Part shown: in pieces, positions 6,934 through 12,987 of the stretch
Numbering within the stretch: position 1 is the stretch's first letter
Layout of the letters: the number at the start of each line of letters is the position of its first letter
DNA from: a virus
Virus record (IMG/VR): IMGVR_UViG_3300027608_000149
Location: 1-24,250 of that record
Length of the DNA stretch: 24,250 nt
Reading direction: 5' to 3' (one strand)
Notes under the pieces: generated by a model
Seen by the model: the letters and a program-made list of their open reading frames with translations, nothing else
Databases searched by the model: none
Told to the model about the DNA's origin: nothing
Made by a program: the position numbers and the translations under genes

Positions 6934-7526
6934 GGAAGCACTGACCCGATACGAGGGGTGACCCTTGGGGAGTTGCTCCACGCTTTACGCAGTTCTTCAC
7001 CGTCAGGTGTGGTGACGTCCCCGCCGTTCAGGTACGGGCCGTAACCCCCTGAGATAATAATAATGTCCGCAACACCAAAGAGAACCGTGCTGATTCTTTG
7101 TCGACGCCAGTTCGGCGATACAAACACCTGTTGAATCCGTGAATCTTCTCTAAACCACTTTATGAACCCTGCCCTGTCTGATGGCTTGAGGCCAGCCTCT
7201 ACCGCATCTTTCAGATCAACAACACACCCCGGAGTGAACAGATCGCTGACTATCGCATGGATTGCAACCATGGAAACAGGGGTGCTGTTCTCCTCTAGTG
7301 CGTACCAAGTTGCTGGAGCACCGTCATACTGACCATCGTTGAGATCAACGGAAAGGTGACCGTCCTCGCATAGGGAGGAGCCTGAAAAGTATTCGGACTT
7401 GGTTGGACACGAATCGGACTCAACAGTTGATGGCTTTGGATGTTCGTCGCTTTCATAGTTACGAACAAGTGACCATCGTTGATTAAGTGGTGGCCCTTTC
7501 CAGAACCAGATCATCTTCATTGCCAT
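6921..7526 (-). CDS. GNAT-fold acetyltransferase-like protein
   Basis: 201 residues. Residues about 131-155 (QQVFVSPNWRRQRISTVLF and on) match the acetyl-CoA-binding motif A of GNAT N-acetyltransferases: a beta strand ending in V-x-P, then a basic R/Q-x-x-x-[IG] loop and a helix. The loop has RRQRIS rather than the canonical Q/R-x-x-G-x-G/A, so catalytic activity is not assured. The tail includes YGPYLNGGDVTTPDGEEL, a pattern I associate with GNAT-like proteins in phage structural modules. No clear Shine-Dalgarno precedes the ATG, and the stop of the 230-residue gene is only nine bases away, suggesting translational coupling. Its target (virion or host protein, or a small molecule) is unknown. 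Confidence 0.65.
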   Translation of the reverse strand: MAMKMIWFWKGPPLNQRWSLVRNYESDEHPKPSTVESDSCPTKSEYFSGSSLCEDGHLSVDLNDGQYDGAPATWYALEENSTPVSMVAIHAIVSDLFTPGCVVDLKDAVEAGLKPSDRAGFIKWFREDSRIQQVFVSPNWRRQRISTVLFGVADIIIISGGYGPYLNGGDVTTPDGEELRKAWSNSPRVTPRIGSVLPYES

Positions 7527-7535
7527 GCGGCAAGA

Positions 7536-8228
7536 TTAGTCGTTCCACCATTCAAGCCATGTCTTGGCTGAAGCAGAAACTGCTTCTTCGTCAGACATAC
7601 CAGAATAGGCAACCGAGATTGTGACCTTTGCGTCATCTTCGTACCCAGTCCAGTCGCCACTGTGAGCATAAACGAACAACTGAAGGAACTCGTCGGTGTT
7701 CATGACCGCAACATCTGCGAGGTATGTATTTGCGTTCCACTCAGCCTCGTTCCAGCTGTAGTTGATTGCACGGGCTTTGTCAATAGGCGTTGCCGCGGTG
7801 CTCCGCAGGTCAAGTACACCGTTGCCGAAATACGGCTGCGTGGACCATGCCCCAATGTTGCCGGCGGCGTCATCTGGGTTTCCAAGCCACATTGTTGGCT
7901 TGAGGTCTTCGTCTGGCGAAACGTCATAGGCAAGATCCTCAAAGCCGAACATCCAATCTGTCGGGTTGTCATAAATGCCGTGCTGTGTCTTGGAGTTCTT
8001 GGCTTTAATCACTGCGAGGGACAGTCGTCGATCGGTTGTCTCAATGTCCACAGTGCCGTTGTCTGTGGTACCCCAAAGACCGCTAGTTGCGCTGTAAATC
8101 TGTTGTGTAGTAAACCAGATTTTCTCAATCTTGACTCGGAATGGGAAAGACACATTCAGGTAAGAAGTGTCGCCTTCCTTGACGGTCCAGTCGTAGTTCA
8201 CGATTGACGGTGCGATGATGCCGGACAT
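7536..8228 (-). CDS. hypothetical virion-type protein
   Basis: 230 residues from the ATG at 8228, chosen because AGGAGA lies six bases upstream on the - strand; the frame remains open about 20 codons further upstream without a ribosome site. Composition is rich in Trp, Tyr, Asp, Asn and Thr with no long helices, as in a beta-rich extracellular or virion protein. It has no signal peptide and no recognised catalytic motif; the end is WLEWWND. It is read after a strong terminator that follows the 116-residue beta-rich gene, so it may depend on read-through or on its own promoter. It could be a head decoration or fibre protein. I do not see an HK97-type capsid signature. Confidence 0.65.
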   Translation of the reverse strand: MSGIIAPSIVNYDWTVKEGDTSYLNVSFPFRVKIEKIWFTTQQIYSATSGLWGTTDNGTVDIETTDRRLSLAVIKAKNSKTQHGIYDNPTDWMFGFEDLAYDVSPDEDLKPTMWLGNPDDAAGNIGAWSTQPYFGNGVLDLRSTAATPIDKARAINYSWNEAEWNANTYLADVAVMNTDEFLQLFVYAHSGDWTGYEDDAKVTISVAYSGMSDEEAVSASAKTWLEWWND

Positions 8229-8264
8229 TTGTTTCTCCTGTGTTGGATTGTTGGGATTTTGACA

Positions 8265-8300
8265 TAAAAAAATCACCCCACTCGTCAAGAGTGGGGTGAT
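8265..8300 (-). terminator. rho-independent terminator, leftward
   Basis: A perfect 12-base-pair stem (8272-8283 with 8289-8300, containing CCCCAC/GTGGGG) closes a five-base loop. Read leftward it is followed by a run of T (A on the + strand, 8266-8271). This is a textbook intrinsic terminator for the - strand. It lies between the 116-residue gene (ends 8317) and the 230-residue gene (starts 8228), so the 116-residue gene is probably transcribed largely alone, at high level. Confidence 0.9.
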
Positions 8301-8316
8301 CCTTTCAGAAGTTTAT

Positions 8317-8667
8317 TCAGCCTTCAACAACCGTGAAAGCAACCGTCATGTTTGAGCCGGCGGTACTTGAACCGACAGCTGATACATCAAGACTGACAAG
8401 ACTGCCTTTTGCGAAGTCGCAGTTGGCTGCAGTAAGTGTTCCTTCATCCGAAGTTCCAGCGGCGGCAATCGAGAACGCCGCTGCTACATCAGAGCCGACC
8501 TTGAGGTCTGCGGTAAGAGCGGAGCCTACTGGGGCCGTGGTCACAGCGACATAAGCACCAGTGATTTTGCCGGCGAAGGGCATTGCCATCGTGACGATGC
8601 TCGTGGTGGCTAGTCCGCCAGCAATGTTTAACGTGATGGTTGTGGGGGCGAGTACTGCTGTCGACAT
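8317..8667 (-). CDS. small beta-sandwich virion surface protein (decoration/fibre-like)
   Basis: 116 residues, dominated by Ala, Thr, Val, Ser and Gly in alternating hydrophobic patterns typical of an all-beta fold. The order of motifs, FAGKITGAYVAVTTAPVGSA, then DLKVGSDVA, then GSLVSLDVSAVGSSTAGSNM near the C-terminus, fits a beta-sandwich module that I know from phage surface and fibre proteins, where a P-x-G-S-x-[LI] hairpin and a final G-S-[ST]-x-x-G-[SA]-[DN] turn recur. The likely role is decoration of capsid or tail, possibly in many copies. Supporting high expression, the gene has its own candidate promoter (8699-8707), a GAAAGGA ribosome site, and a strong terminator right after it. 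Exact virion location is unknown. Confidence 0.68.
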   Translation of the reverse strand: MSTAVLAPTTITLNIAGGLATTSIVTMAMPFAGKITGAYVAVTTAPVGSALTADLKVGSDVAAAFSIAAAGTSDEGTLTAANCDFAKGSLVSLDVSAVGSSTAGSNMTVAFTVVEG

Positions 8668-8698
8668 ATTTGATGTCCTTTCGTGGGTTGGTGAAAGA

Positions 8699-8707
8699 AA
8701 TATAACA
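8699..8707 (-). promoter_or_regulatory. candidate extended -10 promoter for the 116-residue gene
   Basis: Read leftward this is TGTTATATT, an extended -10 element (TG-n-TATATT) 31 bases upstream of the ATG at 8667. No good -35 is found at the usual distance (TAGCTG at best), which extended -10 promoters can tolerate. The predicted start near 8692 leaves a leader of about 25 bases holding the GAAAGGA ribosome site. This is a motif reading only. Confidence 0.35.
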
Positions 8708-8739
8708 AGAAGATTTGATGCCAGCTACTAGACAAAGGT

Positions 8740-8748
8740 TGGTAGTAT
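8740..8748 (+). promoter_or_regulatory. candidate leaderless promoter for the RuvC-like gene
   Basis: TGGTAGTAT contains a TANNNT -10 box (8743-8748) with an upstream TG, ending six bases before the ATG at 8755. Transcription would start at or one base from the A of the start codon. No Shine-Dalgarno is placed properly upstream. Leaderless mRNAs with this layout are common in Actinobacteria. It is divergent to the leftward promoter at 8699-8707, so this 87-base gap serves both directions. Confidence 0.4.
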
Positions 8749-8754
8749 CCGCCA

Positions 8755-9273
8755 ATGCCTGGCATTATTGGACTTGACCTCAGCCTCACCTCAACGGGAG
8801 TTTGCTCAAAGGAAGGTTCGTTTGCTTATCAAGCCAAGACAAAAGGGATGGAACGCCTAGCAGACATCCGAGATGGGGTCATGCTTGTTGTCGCTGCACA
8901 GAACGACCCGATTGTCGTGGTGGAGGGTTATTCGTTCTCTTCTCGGAATAGTCAGTCTCACGCATTGGGTGAACTAGGTGGCGTAGTGAGACTTGCTCTT
9001 TATGAAGCGGGGGTTTCATACATTGACGTACCTCCAACAAGTCGAGCAAAGTTTGCCACAGGCAAAGGGAACGCGTCCAAGAACGAGGTTGTCTCTTCCA
9101 TCTCGGCCAGAACCGGGATTGTATGGAGTGGAAAGGGAGCTGACGATATGTGCGATGCGTGGATATTGCGTCAAATGGGACTAGCGCATCTAGGTGAAAG
9201 CGAATATGATTGGCCTGCGGTCAATATGACGGCACTAGACAAGATTGACTGGTCGGGATTTCCGTCCGCATAG
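8755..9273 (+). CDS. RuvC-like Holliday junction resolvase
   Basis: 172 residues with the RuvC/RNase-H-like fold: first strand IIGLDLSLTSTG with D8, E57 at the end of strand four (IVVVEGYSF), the conserved lysine region ATGKGNASKNEV (about 101-112), and the acidic helix GADDMCDAW (D131 and D134). These four positions are the metal-binding catalytic set, so it should be active. RuvC-type enzymes cut four-way junctions symmetrically; in phages they clear branched DNA before packaging and complete recombination. This fits the Rad52-like and Cas4-like proteins encoded upstream. There is no usable Shine-Dalgarno before the ATG; a leaderless transcript is suggested by the TANNNT box at 8743. Confidence 0.9.
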   Translation: MPGIIGLDLSLTSTGVCSKEGSFAYQAKTKGMERLADIRDGVMLVVAAQNDPIVVVEGYSFSSRNSQSHALGELGGVVRLALYEAGVSYIDVPPTSRAKFATGKGNASKNEVVSSISARTGIVWSGKGADDMCDAWILRQMGLAHLGESEYDWPAVNMTALDKIDWSGFPSA

Positions 9274-9286
9274 CACTGAGGTACAA

Positions 9287-9637
9287 ATGAAGACCAATAG
9301 GAACGCACCAATCAGCCAAGTAGACATTGAGGAAGAGATCATTAGGTTGATCGGCGACCTTGAGTCGGAGACGGAGACTTTTGAGACTCTGTCGATTGAC
9401 GCTGCCAAGAAAGAATCCCGGTTCAAGTCAGAGTGGGCCAAGGCGTACCTTTCGGCTCAGGGTTCAATCAAGGAACGCGAGGCCTGGGCCGACTATCAGA
9501 TATCTGATCCGCATATGGACTGGAAGATCGCCGATGCGTTAGTTCGTGCAAAACGCGAGAAACTCGCTAGCATCAGGTCGTCAATCGACGCGCTCAGAAC
9601 TCTGAACGCAAATGTCAGGGCGCAGGTGATGTCGTGA
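9287..9637 (+). CDS. hypothetical small helical protein
   Basis: 116 residues from ATG 9287, preceded by GAGGT five bases upstream; an open frame further left lacks a ribosome site. Predicted almost all helix. The middle (SEWAKAYLSAQGSIKEREAW) and end (REKLASIRSSIDALRTLNAN) resemble small helical proteins that I recall in replication/recombination regions of actinobacterial and other siphophages and myophages, but I cannot give them a function. Its stop overlaps the ParB-like gene start as GTGA, so the two are likely co-translated. It may be a DNA-binding or protein-binding helper of the recombination genes. Confidence 0.75.
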   Translation: MKTNRNAPISQVDIEEEIIRLIGDLESETETFETLSIDAAKKESRFKSEWAKAYLSAQGSIKEREAWADYQISDPHMDWKIADALVRAKREKLASIRSSIDALRTLNANVRAQVMS

Positions 9638-10413
9638 ACCACAACATCAACCCCGCACTTCAAGATCTTGCCCTGCCTGTTGAACTTCTCGAACCGTTGC
9701 CCGGAAACCCGCGCATCGGTAACGTCGACGCGATCGCGGCGTCCTATAAAGAGTTCGGGCAGGTCAAGCCCATCGTGGTGAAAGCACAGCCCGACGGCAC
9801 TTATGTCGTCGTAGCTGGCAACCACCAACTACAGGCGGTCAAGCGTCTCGGATGGTCTCATATTGCTGCCGTACAAATGGACGGCGATGACCAAAGGGCG
9901 GCTGCTTTTGCGCTCGTAGACAACAGGGTTGCTGACCTTGGGCGCACAGACCCGGCACTTCTCCACGACATCCTTTCAACAGTCAACGAAGATTTCTCCG
10001 AACTCTTTGAGGCAGTAGGTTGGGACGAGTACGAGGTTGCGTCCATTGGTACCGACCTGGAGGAGCTCTATAGTTCCATCAACGGCAACGGTGCCGCCGG
10101 CGCATATATCCCGCCGGTTCTCATGGATCCCGTCATGCCGATGGGTGTCGAGACTAGGGACGACGGAACGAAGCAGTACACCGCCCCTCCAGCCAGCGAT
10201 CAGAGGGCGACGGCGGCACAGGGTGCGGCGGCAGCTGGTTCTTCTGGTGGCGGCAAGCAAGCCGTATTCTCGTTCAGCCTCGTGTTTGATGACAATGCGC
10301 AGATGAGCAGATGGTGGGACTTTGTGAAGTGGCTCAGGGCGAGCCCTGCATACGACGGCGACACGATCGCATCCAAAGTCATGTCGTTCATTGACGCCCA
10401 CAGCGAGGTCTGA
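9634..10413 (+). CDS. ParB-like (ParB/Srx fold) domain protein
   Basis: 259 residues from GTG 9634. Residues about 14-100 form a ParB/Srx-type domain: ELLEPLPGNPRIGNVDAIAA, then the FGQVKPIVVK turn, then VVAGNHQLQAVKRLGW (59-74), which corresponds to the ParB box II-type G-[HN]-x-R/Q-x-x-A pattern; GNHQ replaces the usual G-H/E-R-R. Residues about 100-140 hold a helical region, about 160-205 an Ala/Gly/Ser-rich linker, and about 210-259 a small C-terminal domain (FSFSLVFDDNAQMSRWWDFV). Phage ParB-domain proteins act as DNA-binding factors, nucleases or parts of modification systems. It is not obviously a partition protein: no ParA is nearby and the helix-turn-helix is not evident. A second ParB-like protein lies at 11985. 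Confidence 0.85.
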   Translation: MNHNINPALQDLALPVELLEPLPGNPRIGNVDAIAASYKEFGQVKPIVVKAQPDGTYVVVAGNHQLQAVKRLGWSHIAAVQMDGDDQRAAAFALVDNRVADLGRTDPALLHDILSTVNEDFSELFEAVGWDEYEVASIGTDLEELYSSINGNGAAGAYIPPVLMDPVMPMGVETRDDGTKQYTAPPASDQRATAAQGAAAAGSSGGGKQAVFSFSLVFDDNAQMSRWWDFVKWLRASPAYDGDTIASKVMSFIDAHSEV

Positions 10414-10414
10414 G

Positions 10415-10645
10415 ATGAGTGCCGTATGCGAATACTGCGGACACGGCCCACACACCCCGGCCGCCTGCCCGTTAGTAAAGAGCGTTGAGTTCTTTCCCGA
10501 TGGGAGTATAAAGAGGGTCGAGAAGTACGAGTCTTCATCTTTCGGTGTTCCCTCCAAGACATATGCCTCGGGTCAGCCACAGGGGACGATCGTCCGTTGG
10601 AGCGACCCGTTCCAAGGAAAAGTGGACAAGGAAGAACCGCATTGA
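10415..10645 (+). CDS. small CCHC zinc-knuckle protein
   Basis: 76 residues from ATG 10415, with GAGGT six bases upstream. The N-terminus reads CEYCGHGPHTPAACP, an exact C-x2-C-x4-H-x4-C spacing: the CCHC zinc knuckle best known for binding single-stranded nucleic acid. The rest (KSVEFFPDGSIKRVEKYE) is a beta hairpin followed by a flexible tail. Similar short proteins of the pattern zinc site plus P-[DN]-G-[ST]-[IV]-K-R-[VI]-E occur in other tailed phages to my knowledge, without assigned function. It starts one base after the ParB-like stop and ends in a TTGA overlap with the next gene. A nucleic-acid-binding or virion-assembly role is possible. Confidence 0.75.
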   Translation: MSAVCEYCGHGPHTPAACPLVKSVEFFPDGSIKRVEKYESSSFGVPSKTYASGQPQGTIVRWSDPFQGKVDKEEPH

Positions 10646-10845
10646 CCGAGTTATGGCGCAAGGTTTTGACGAGCAAGTTTGGCCCCGAGATAGTCGTTGA
10701 GTGTTGCCGTCTACACAAAGGGCACTACAACGGAGGCAGATGGGGGAACTGCGGCAAGTGCGGCGCAAGACCCGTCATAGTTCCCATGACATGGGAGCAA
10801 GCAGACGAGAAGATGTCTCAGAATAAGGAGGACAACGATGTCTAG
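10642..10845 (+). CDS. small Cys/His-rich protein, putative zinc ribbon
   Basis: 67 residues from a TTG at 10642 that overlaps the previous stop (TTGA), with AGGAAG about nine bases upstream. Cysteines and histidines cluster in VECCRLHKGHYNGG and WGNCGKCGARP; the C-x2-C pair plus the upstream Cys/His residues could bind one zinc. It overlaps the PAPS-reductase-like gene by eight bases, and that gene's strong AAGGAGG site lies inside its last codons. It could supply a metal or nucleic-acid-binding function to the neighbouring enzyme. No family is recognised. Confidence 0.62.
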   Translation: MTELWRKVLTSKFGPEIVVECCRLHKGHYNGGRWGNCGKCGARPVIVPMTWEQADEKMSQNKEDNDV

Positions 10846-11983
10846 GCAGAGAATGTTCCTTGATATGTCATGCGTTGACGCAGCAAGGGAACGAATCAAA
10901 CACATCTACGACACCTTTGACACGGTGTGCATACAGTTCTCCGGAGGCAAGGACTCAACGGCAGTTTTGTACCTGGCGAAGGAACTCCACGAGGAGCGTG
11001 GCCTCGGGCCGGTGAAGGTCATATTCCGAGACGAGGAAATGGTCAGCCCACTCGTCGTTGACTTCATTGAGAAAGTCAGGAACTTTGACTGGGTTGATAT
11101 GGAGTGGTACTGCTTGCCCGTTGGGCAGGAGTGCTGGGTTCTCGGCAAGAGGGAGTATGTCTTGTTGTGGTCAGAGATGCGCAGGCTTCAGGGCAGACTC
11201 ATTAGGCCAATGCCATCGTGGGCAATCCACGCCGGGCATTTTGGGATGGGCGCAGATAAGCCACTCCCCGAGCCAATCGACTACTACACAATGCAAGGCA
11301 AGAAGGGGCGCACCGCTTTCATCACGGGCGTGCGAGCAAACGAGTCGATGGTTCGTTTCCGTTCGGTGGTGAACAAGTTGAACGAGAACTACATCACCAG
11401 GCCGTACAAACTTCAGAAGTCAATACCACTCATGCTTGCCAAGCCGATCTACGACTGGGTTGCAGCCGATGTGCTGAAGTTCATTCAGGAGGAGCACGGC
11501 GCAGAGTGGTGCGAGTACTACGACGTCGCCGCCATGGTTGGTGGTGTACAGCGTGTCGGCATCCCACTGCACTCGGTCGCAATCAGAAGACTAAGGGACT
11601 ACACGGCCGCCGAACCCGAGTGGTTTGACAGACTCTACGACTGCTTTCCTCAGGTGGATGCGCAGTATCGGCTCTGGCCCGAGTTTGATGTGGACGCCTA
11701 CATCGCCGACTATGCCGCCGACGGCTGGGACGGTGTGAAGAGGTGTATTGAGCAGAATATGCTCACTCCGGGAATCAAGAGGGCGGCACAGGCGGCCGTT
11801 GCTGACTTCAGGAAGAAGCACATCAACGACCCTGTCTCCTATCCGATCTCGTGGCTCATCAGGACATTGGTTATGAATGAGTTCCATACAACTTCGGCGA
11901 GACCCGTTGGGCCGAAGACTAAGGACTGGAAGAGGAAAGTAGCCGCCGAGCAGGAATATCTTGCGGCACAGGATGGAGAATGA
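10838..11983 (+). CDS. PAPS-reductase-like ATP pyrophosphatase (IbrA/DndC-type)
   Basis: 381 residues, with AAGGAGG six bases before the ATG. The N-terminus has the PP-loop SGGKDST (35-41), which grips the phosphates of ATP in ATP pyrophosphatases. FRDEEM (63-68), FITGVRANESMVRFR (161-175) and AKPIYDW (201-207) follow, as in the PAPS reductase superfamily. The region VGIPLHSVAIRRLRDYTAAE corresponds to the IbrA-type stretch after the core. The C-terminal E-C-G-L-H cysteine motif of assimilatory CysH is absent, so sulfate reduction is unlikely. Related enzymes activate substrates by adenylation: DndC in DNA phosphorothioation, TilS and TtcA-type proteins on tRNA. The next gene is ParB-like, as in IbrA/IbrB. 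The substrate is unknown; activity on nucleic acid is inference. Confidence 0.87.
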   Translation: MSRQRMFLDMSCVDAARERIKHIYDTFDTVCIQFSGGKDSTAVLYLAKELHEERGLGPVKVIFRDEEMVSPLVVDFIEKVRNFDWVDMEWYCLPVGQECWVLGKREYVLLWSEMRRLQGRLIRPMPSWAIHAGHFGMGADKPLPEPIDYYTMQGKKGRTAFITGVRANESMVRFRSVVNKLNENYITRPYKLQKSIPLMLAKPIYDWVAADVLKFIQEEHGAEWCEYYDVAAMVGGVQRVGIPLHSVAIRRLRDYTAAEPEWFDRLYDCFPQVDAQYRLWPEFDVDAYIADYAADGWDGVKRCIEQNMLTPGIKRAAQAAVADFRKKHINDPVSYPISWLIRTLVMNEFHTTSARPVGPKTKDWKRKVAAEQEYLAAQDGE

Positions 11984-11984
11984 A

Positions 11985-12545
11985 ATGACACTAAACATTG
12001 AGACCGTACATATTGACTCACTAAAACCCGCCCCCTGGGCATCGTCGCACCTATTGCGTCCTGACGAGAGGCTGCTCTTGCAGTCGCTCGCCGATTGGGG
12101 TTGGTTGCAACCACTCATAGTCAGGGTTGAGGACAGGACGATCATCGACGGCAACCTCAGATGGGTTATTGCTAAGGAGCAGAAGCCCGTGATGGCCAAG
12201 GTCGGCGATCAAGTTCCTGTTGTCTGGGTGTCCTGCGACGAAGTTGACGCCATGATTATGCACGTCAGAATGAACAGGGCAAAAGGCATGGTGGTCGCCA
12301 CCAAACTGTCGGCTTTGCTCAAATGGGTGATTGCGTCCAATAAGTACGACAGGCGTACCGTACAGAACCTTCTCGTTATGACCAACGACGAATATGAGGT
12401 TCTCGTTGAGGGGTATTACCTCAAGAGAAAGTCCATCAAAGAACACACCTACTCCCGCGGTTGGGTGCCGGTTGAAGCACCGAAACCCGGGACGGCAGTT
12501 GCCGGGGACATCTCCATTGAGAGACCCGCAAACAGGGATAACTAA
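11985..12545 (+). CDS. ParB-like protein, IbrB-type
   Basis: 186 residues from ATG 11985, with GGAG six bases upstream, one base after the PAPS-reductase-like stop. The ParB/Srx core is visible: VHIDSLKPAPW at the start, SLADWGWLQPLIVRVED (34-50), TIIDGNLRW (52-60) as the box II-like motif, and MHVRMNRAKGMVVATKLSAL (92-111), which resembles the M-H-x-R-[LM]-N-R-A-[RK]-G motif of IbrB. The C-terminal part has a helical region and a disordered tail. IbrA/IbrB pairs were first described as activators of immunoglobulin-binding proteins in E. coli and are associated with phage-related DNA; their chemistry is unresolved. This protein is probably the DNA- or nucleotide-binding partner of the enzyme just upstream. 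Confidence 0.8.
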   Translation: MTLNIETVHIDSLKPAPWASSHLLRPDERLLLQSLADWGWLQPLIVRVEDRTIIDGNLRWVIAKEQKPVMAKVGDQVPVVWVSCDEVDAMIMHVRMNRAKGMVVATKLSALLKWVIASNKYDRRTVQNLLVMTNDEYEVLVEGYYLKRKSIKEHTYSRGWVPVEAPKPGTAVAGDISIERPANRDN

Positions 12546-12569
12546 CAGAACCGTGGCCTGTGGTATGGT
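12542..12569 (+). promoter_or_regulatory. candidate promoter of the late morphogenesis operon
   Basis: CTAACA (12542-12547), a 16-base spacer and TATGGT (12564-12569) with TG before it (TGGTATGGT) give a -35/extended -10 arrangement. It sits at the boundary between the modification-like cassette and the structural genes. A start near 12576 would give a 30-base leader that includes the GGGGAG ribosome site of the next gene. Motif quality is modest, 4 of 6 matches at each hexamer. Confidence 0.25.
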
Positions 12570-12605
12570 GTCGCGTACGAAGTTGACACGCAGGGGAGTA
12601 CCAAA

Positions 12606-12974
12606 GTGCCTCAAGGAAGAGTTGGAGCAGACACCGAACAGGGCATGGCTTTTGGCCCCGGCGTCCTTTACGATACAAGCAATGGCGGACTGAACCCAAC
12701 CGGATTCGGCGTACCTGGCGAGAGTATTTTGGCACCCCCCGTACCCGGTACTGGAGCCGGCAGGGCTCTTGACAATCCCCCTGGAGCACCCGAGACGCCG
12801 GCACCAAGTTCAACCCCTCGTTCACCAACCGCCCCTAGTGGCACCGCCGCGCCAAGGCAGTCAAATACTCGCCCTCCACGCAATAGCAACAGGTCAAGAA
12901 GGCAGGGCAATATCCTTTCAAGGGCATTGCGCAATGTTGCTGGCAGACTCCGCGGCACGAACAACAACAACTGA
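12606..12974 (+). CDS. proline-rich disordered protein, unknown
   Basis: 122 residues from GTG 12606, with GGGGAG about eight bases upstream. The first 45 residues are Gly-rich (MAFGPGVLYDTSNGG). Residues about 46-95 are a Pro/Ser/Thr/Ala-rich stretch (GAPETPAPSSTPRSPTAPSG) that must be disordered. The end is strongly basic (RQSNTRPPRNSNRSRRQGN and following) and closes with four Asn. No domain is recognised. It is the first gene of the late operon and lies directly before the head-tail connector, where a scaffold or capsid-related gene often sits; a scaffold-like or linker function is possible but not shown. Confidence 0.62.
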   Translation: MPQGRVGADTEQGMAFGPGVLYDTSNGGLNPTGFGVPGESILAPPVPGTGAGRALDNPPGAPETPAPSSTPRSPTAPSGTAAPRQSNTRPPRNSNRSRRQGNILSRALRNVAGRLRGTNNNN

Positions 12975-12987
12975 TTAGGAGGCAAAA

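Noticed and set aside
7536-8228. The 230-residue protein as the major capsid protein
   Set aside because: No HK97-fold signatures such as an E-loop or long spine helix are visible, and it lies behind a terminator; I leave it as an unknown virion-type protein.
10838-11983. Assimilatory PAPS reductase (cysH) as a metabolic auxiliary gene
   Set aside because: The C-terminal E-C-G-L-H catalytic cysteine motif is missing and the neighbours are ParB-like, so an IbrA/DndC-type role fits better.
11591-12199. 202-residue - strand frame across the PAPS-reductase-like and ParB-like genes
   Set aside because: It spans two clearly coding + strand genes, has no leader and no motifs.
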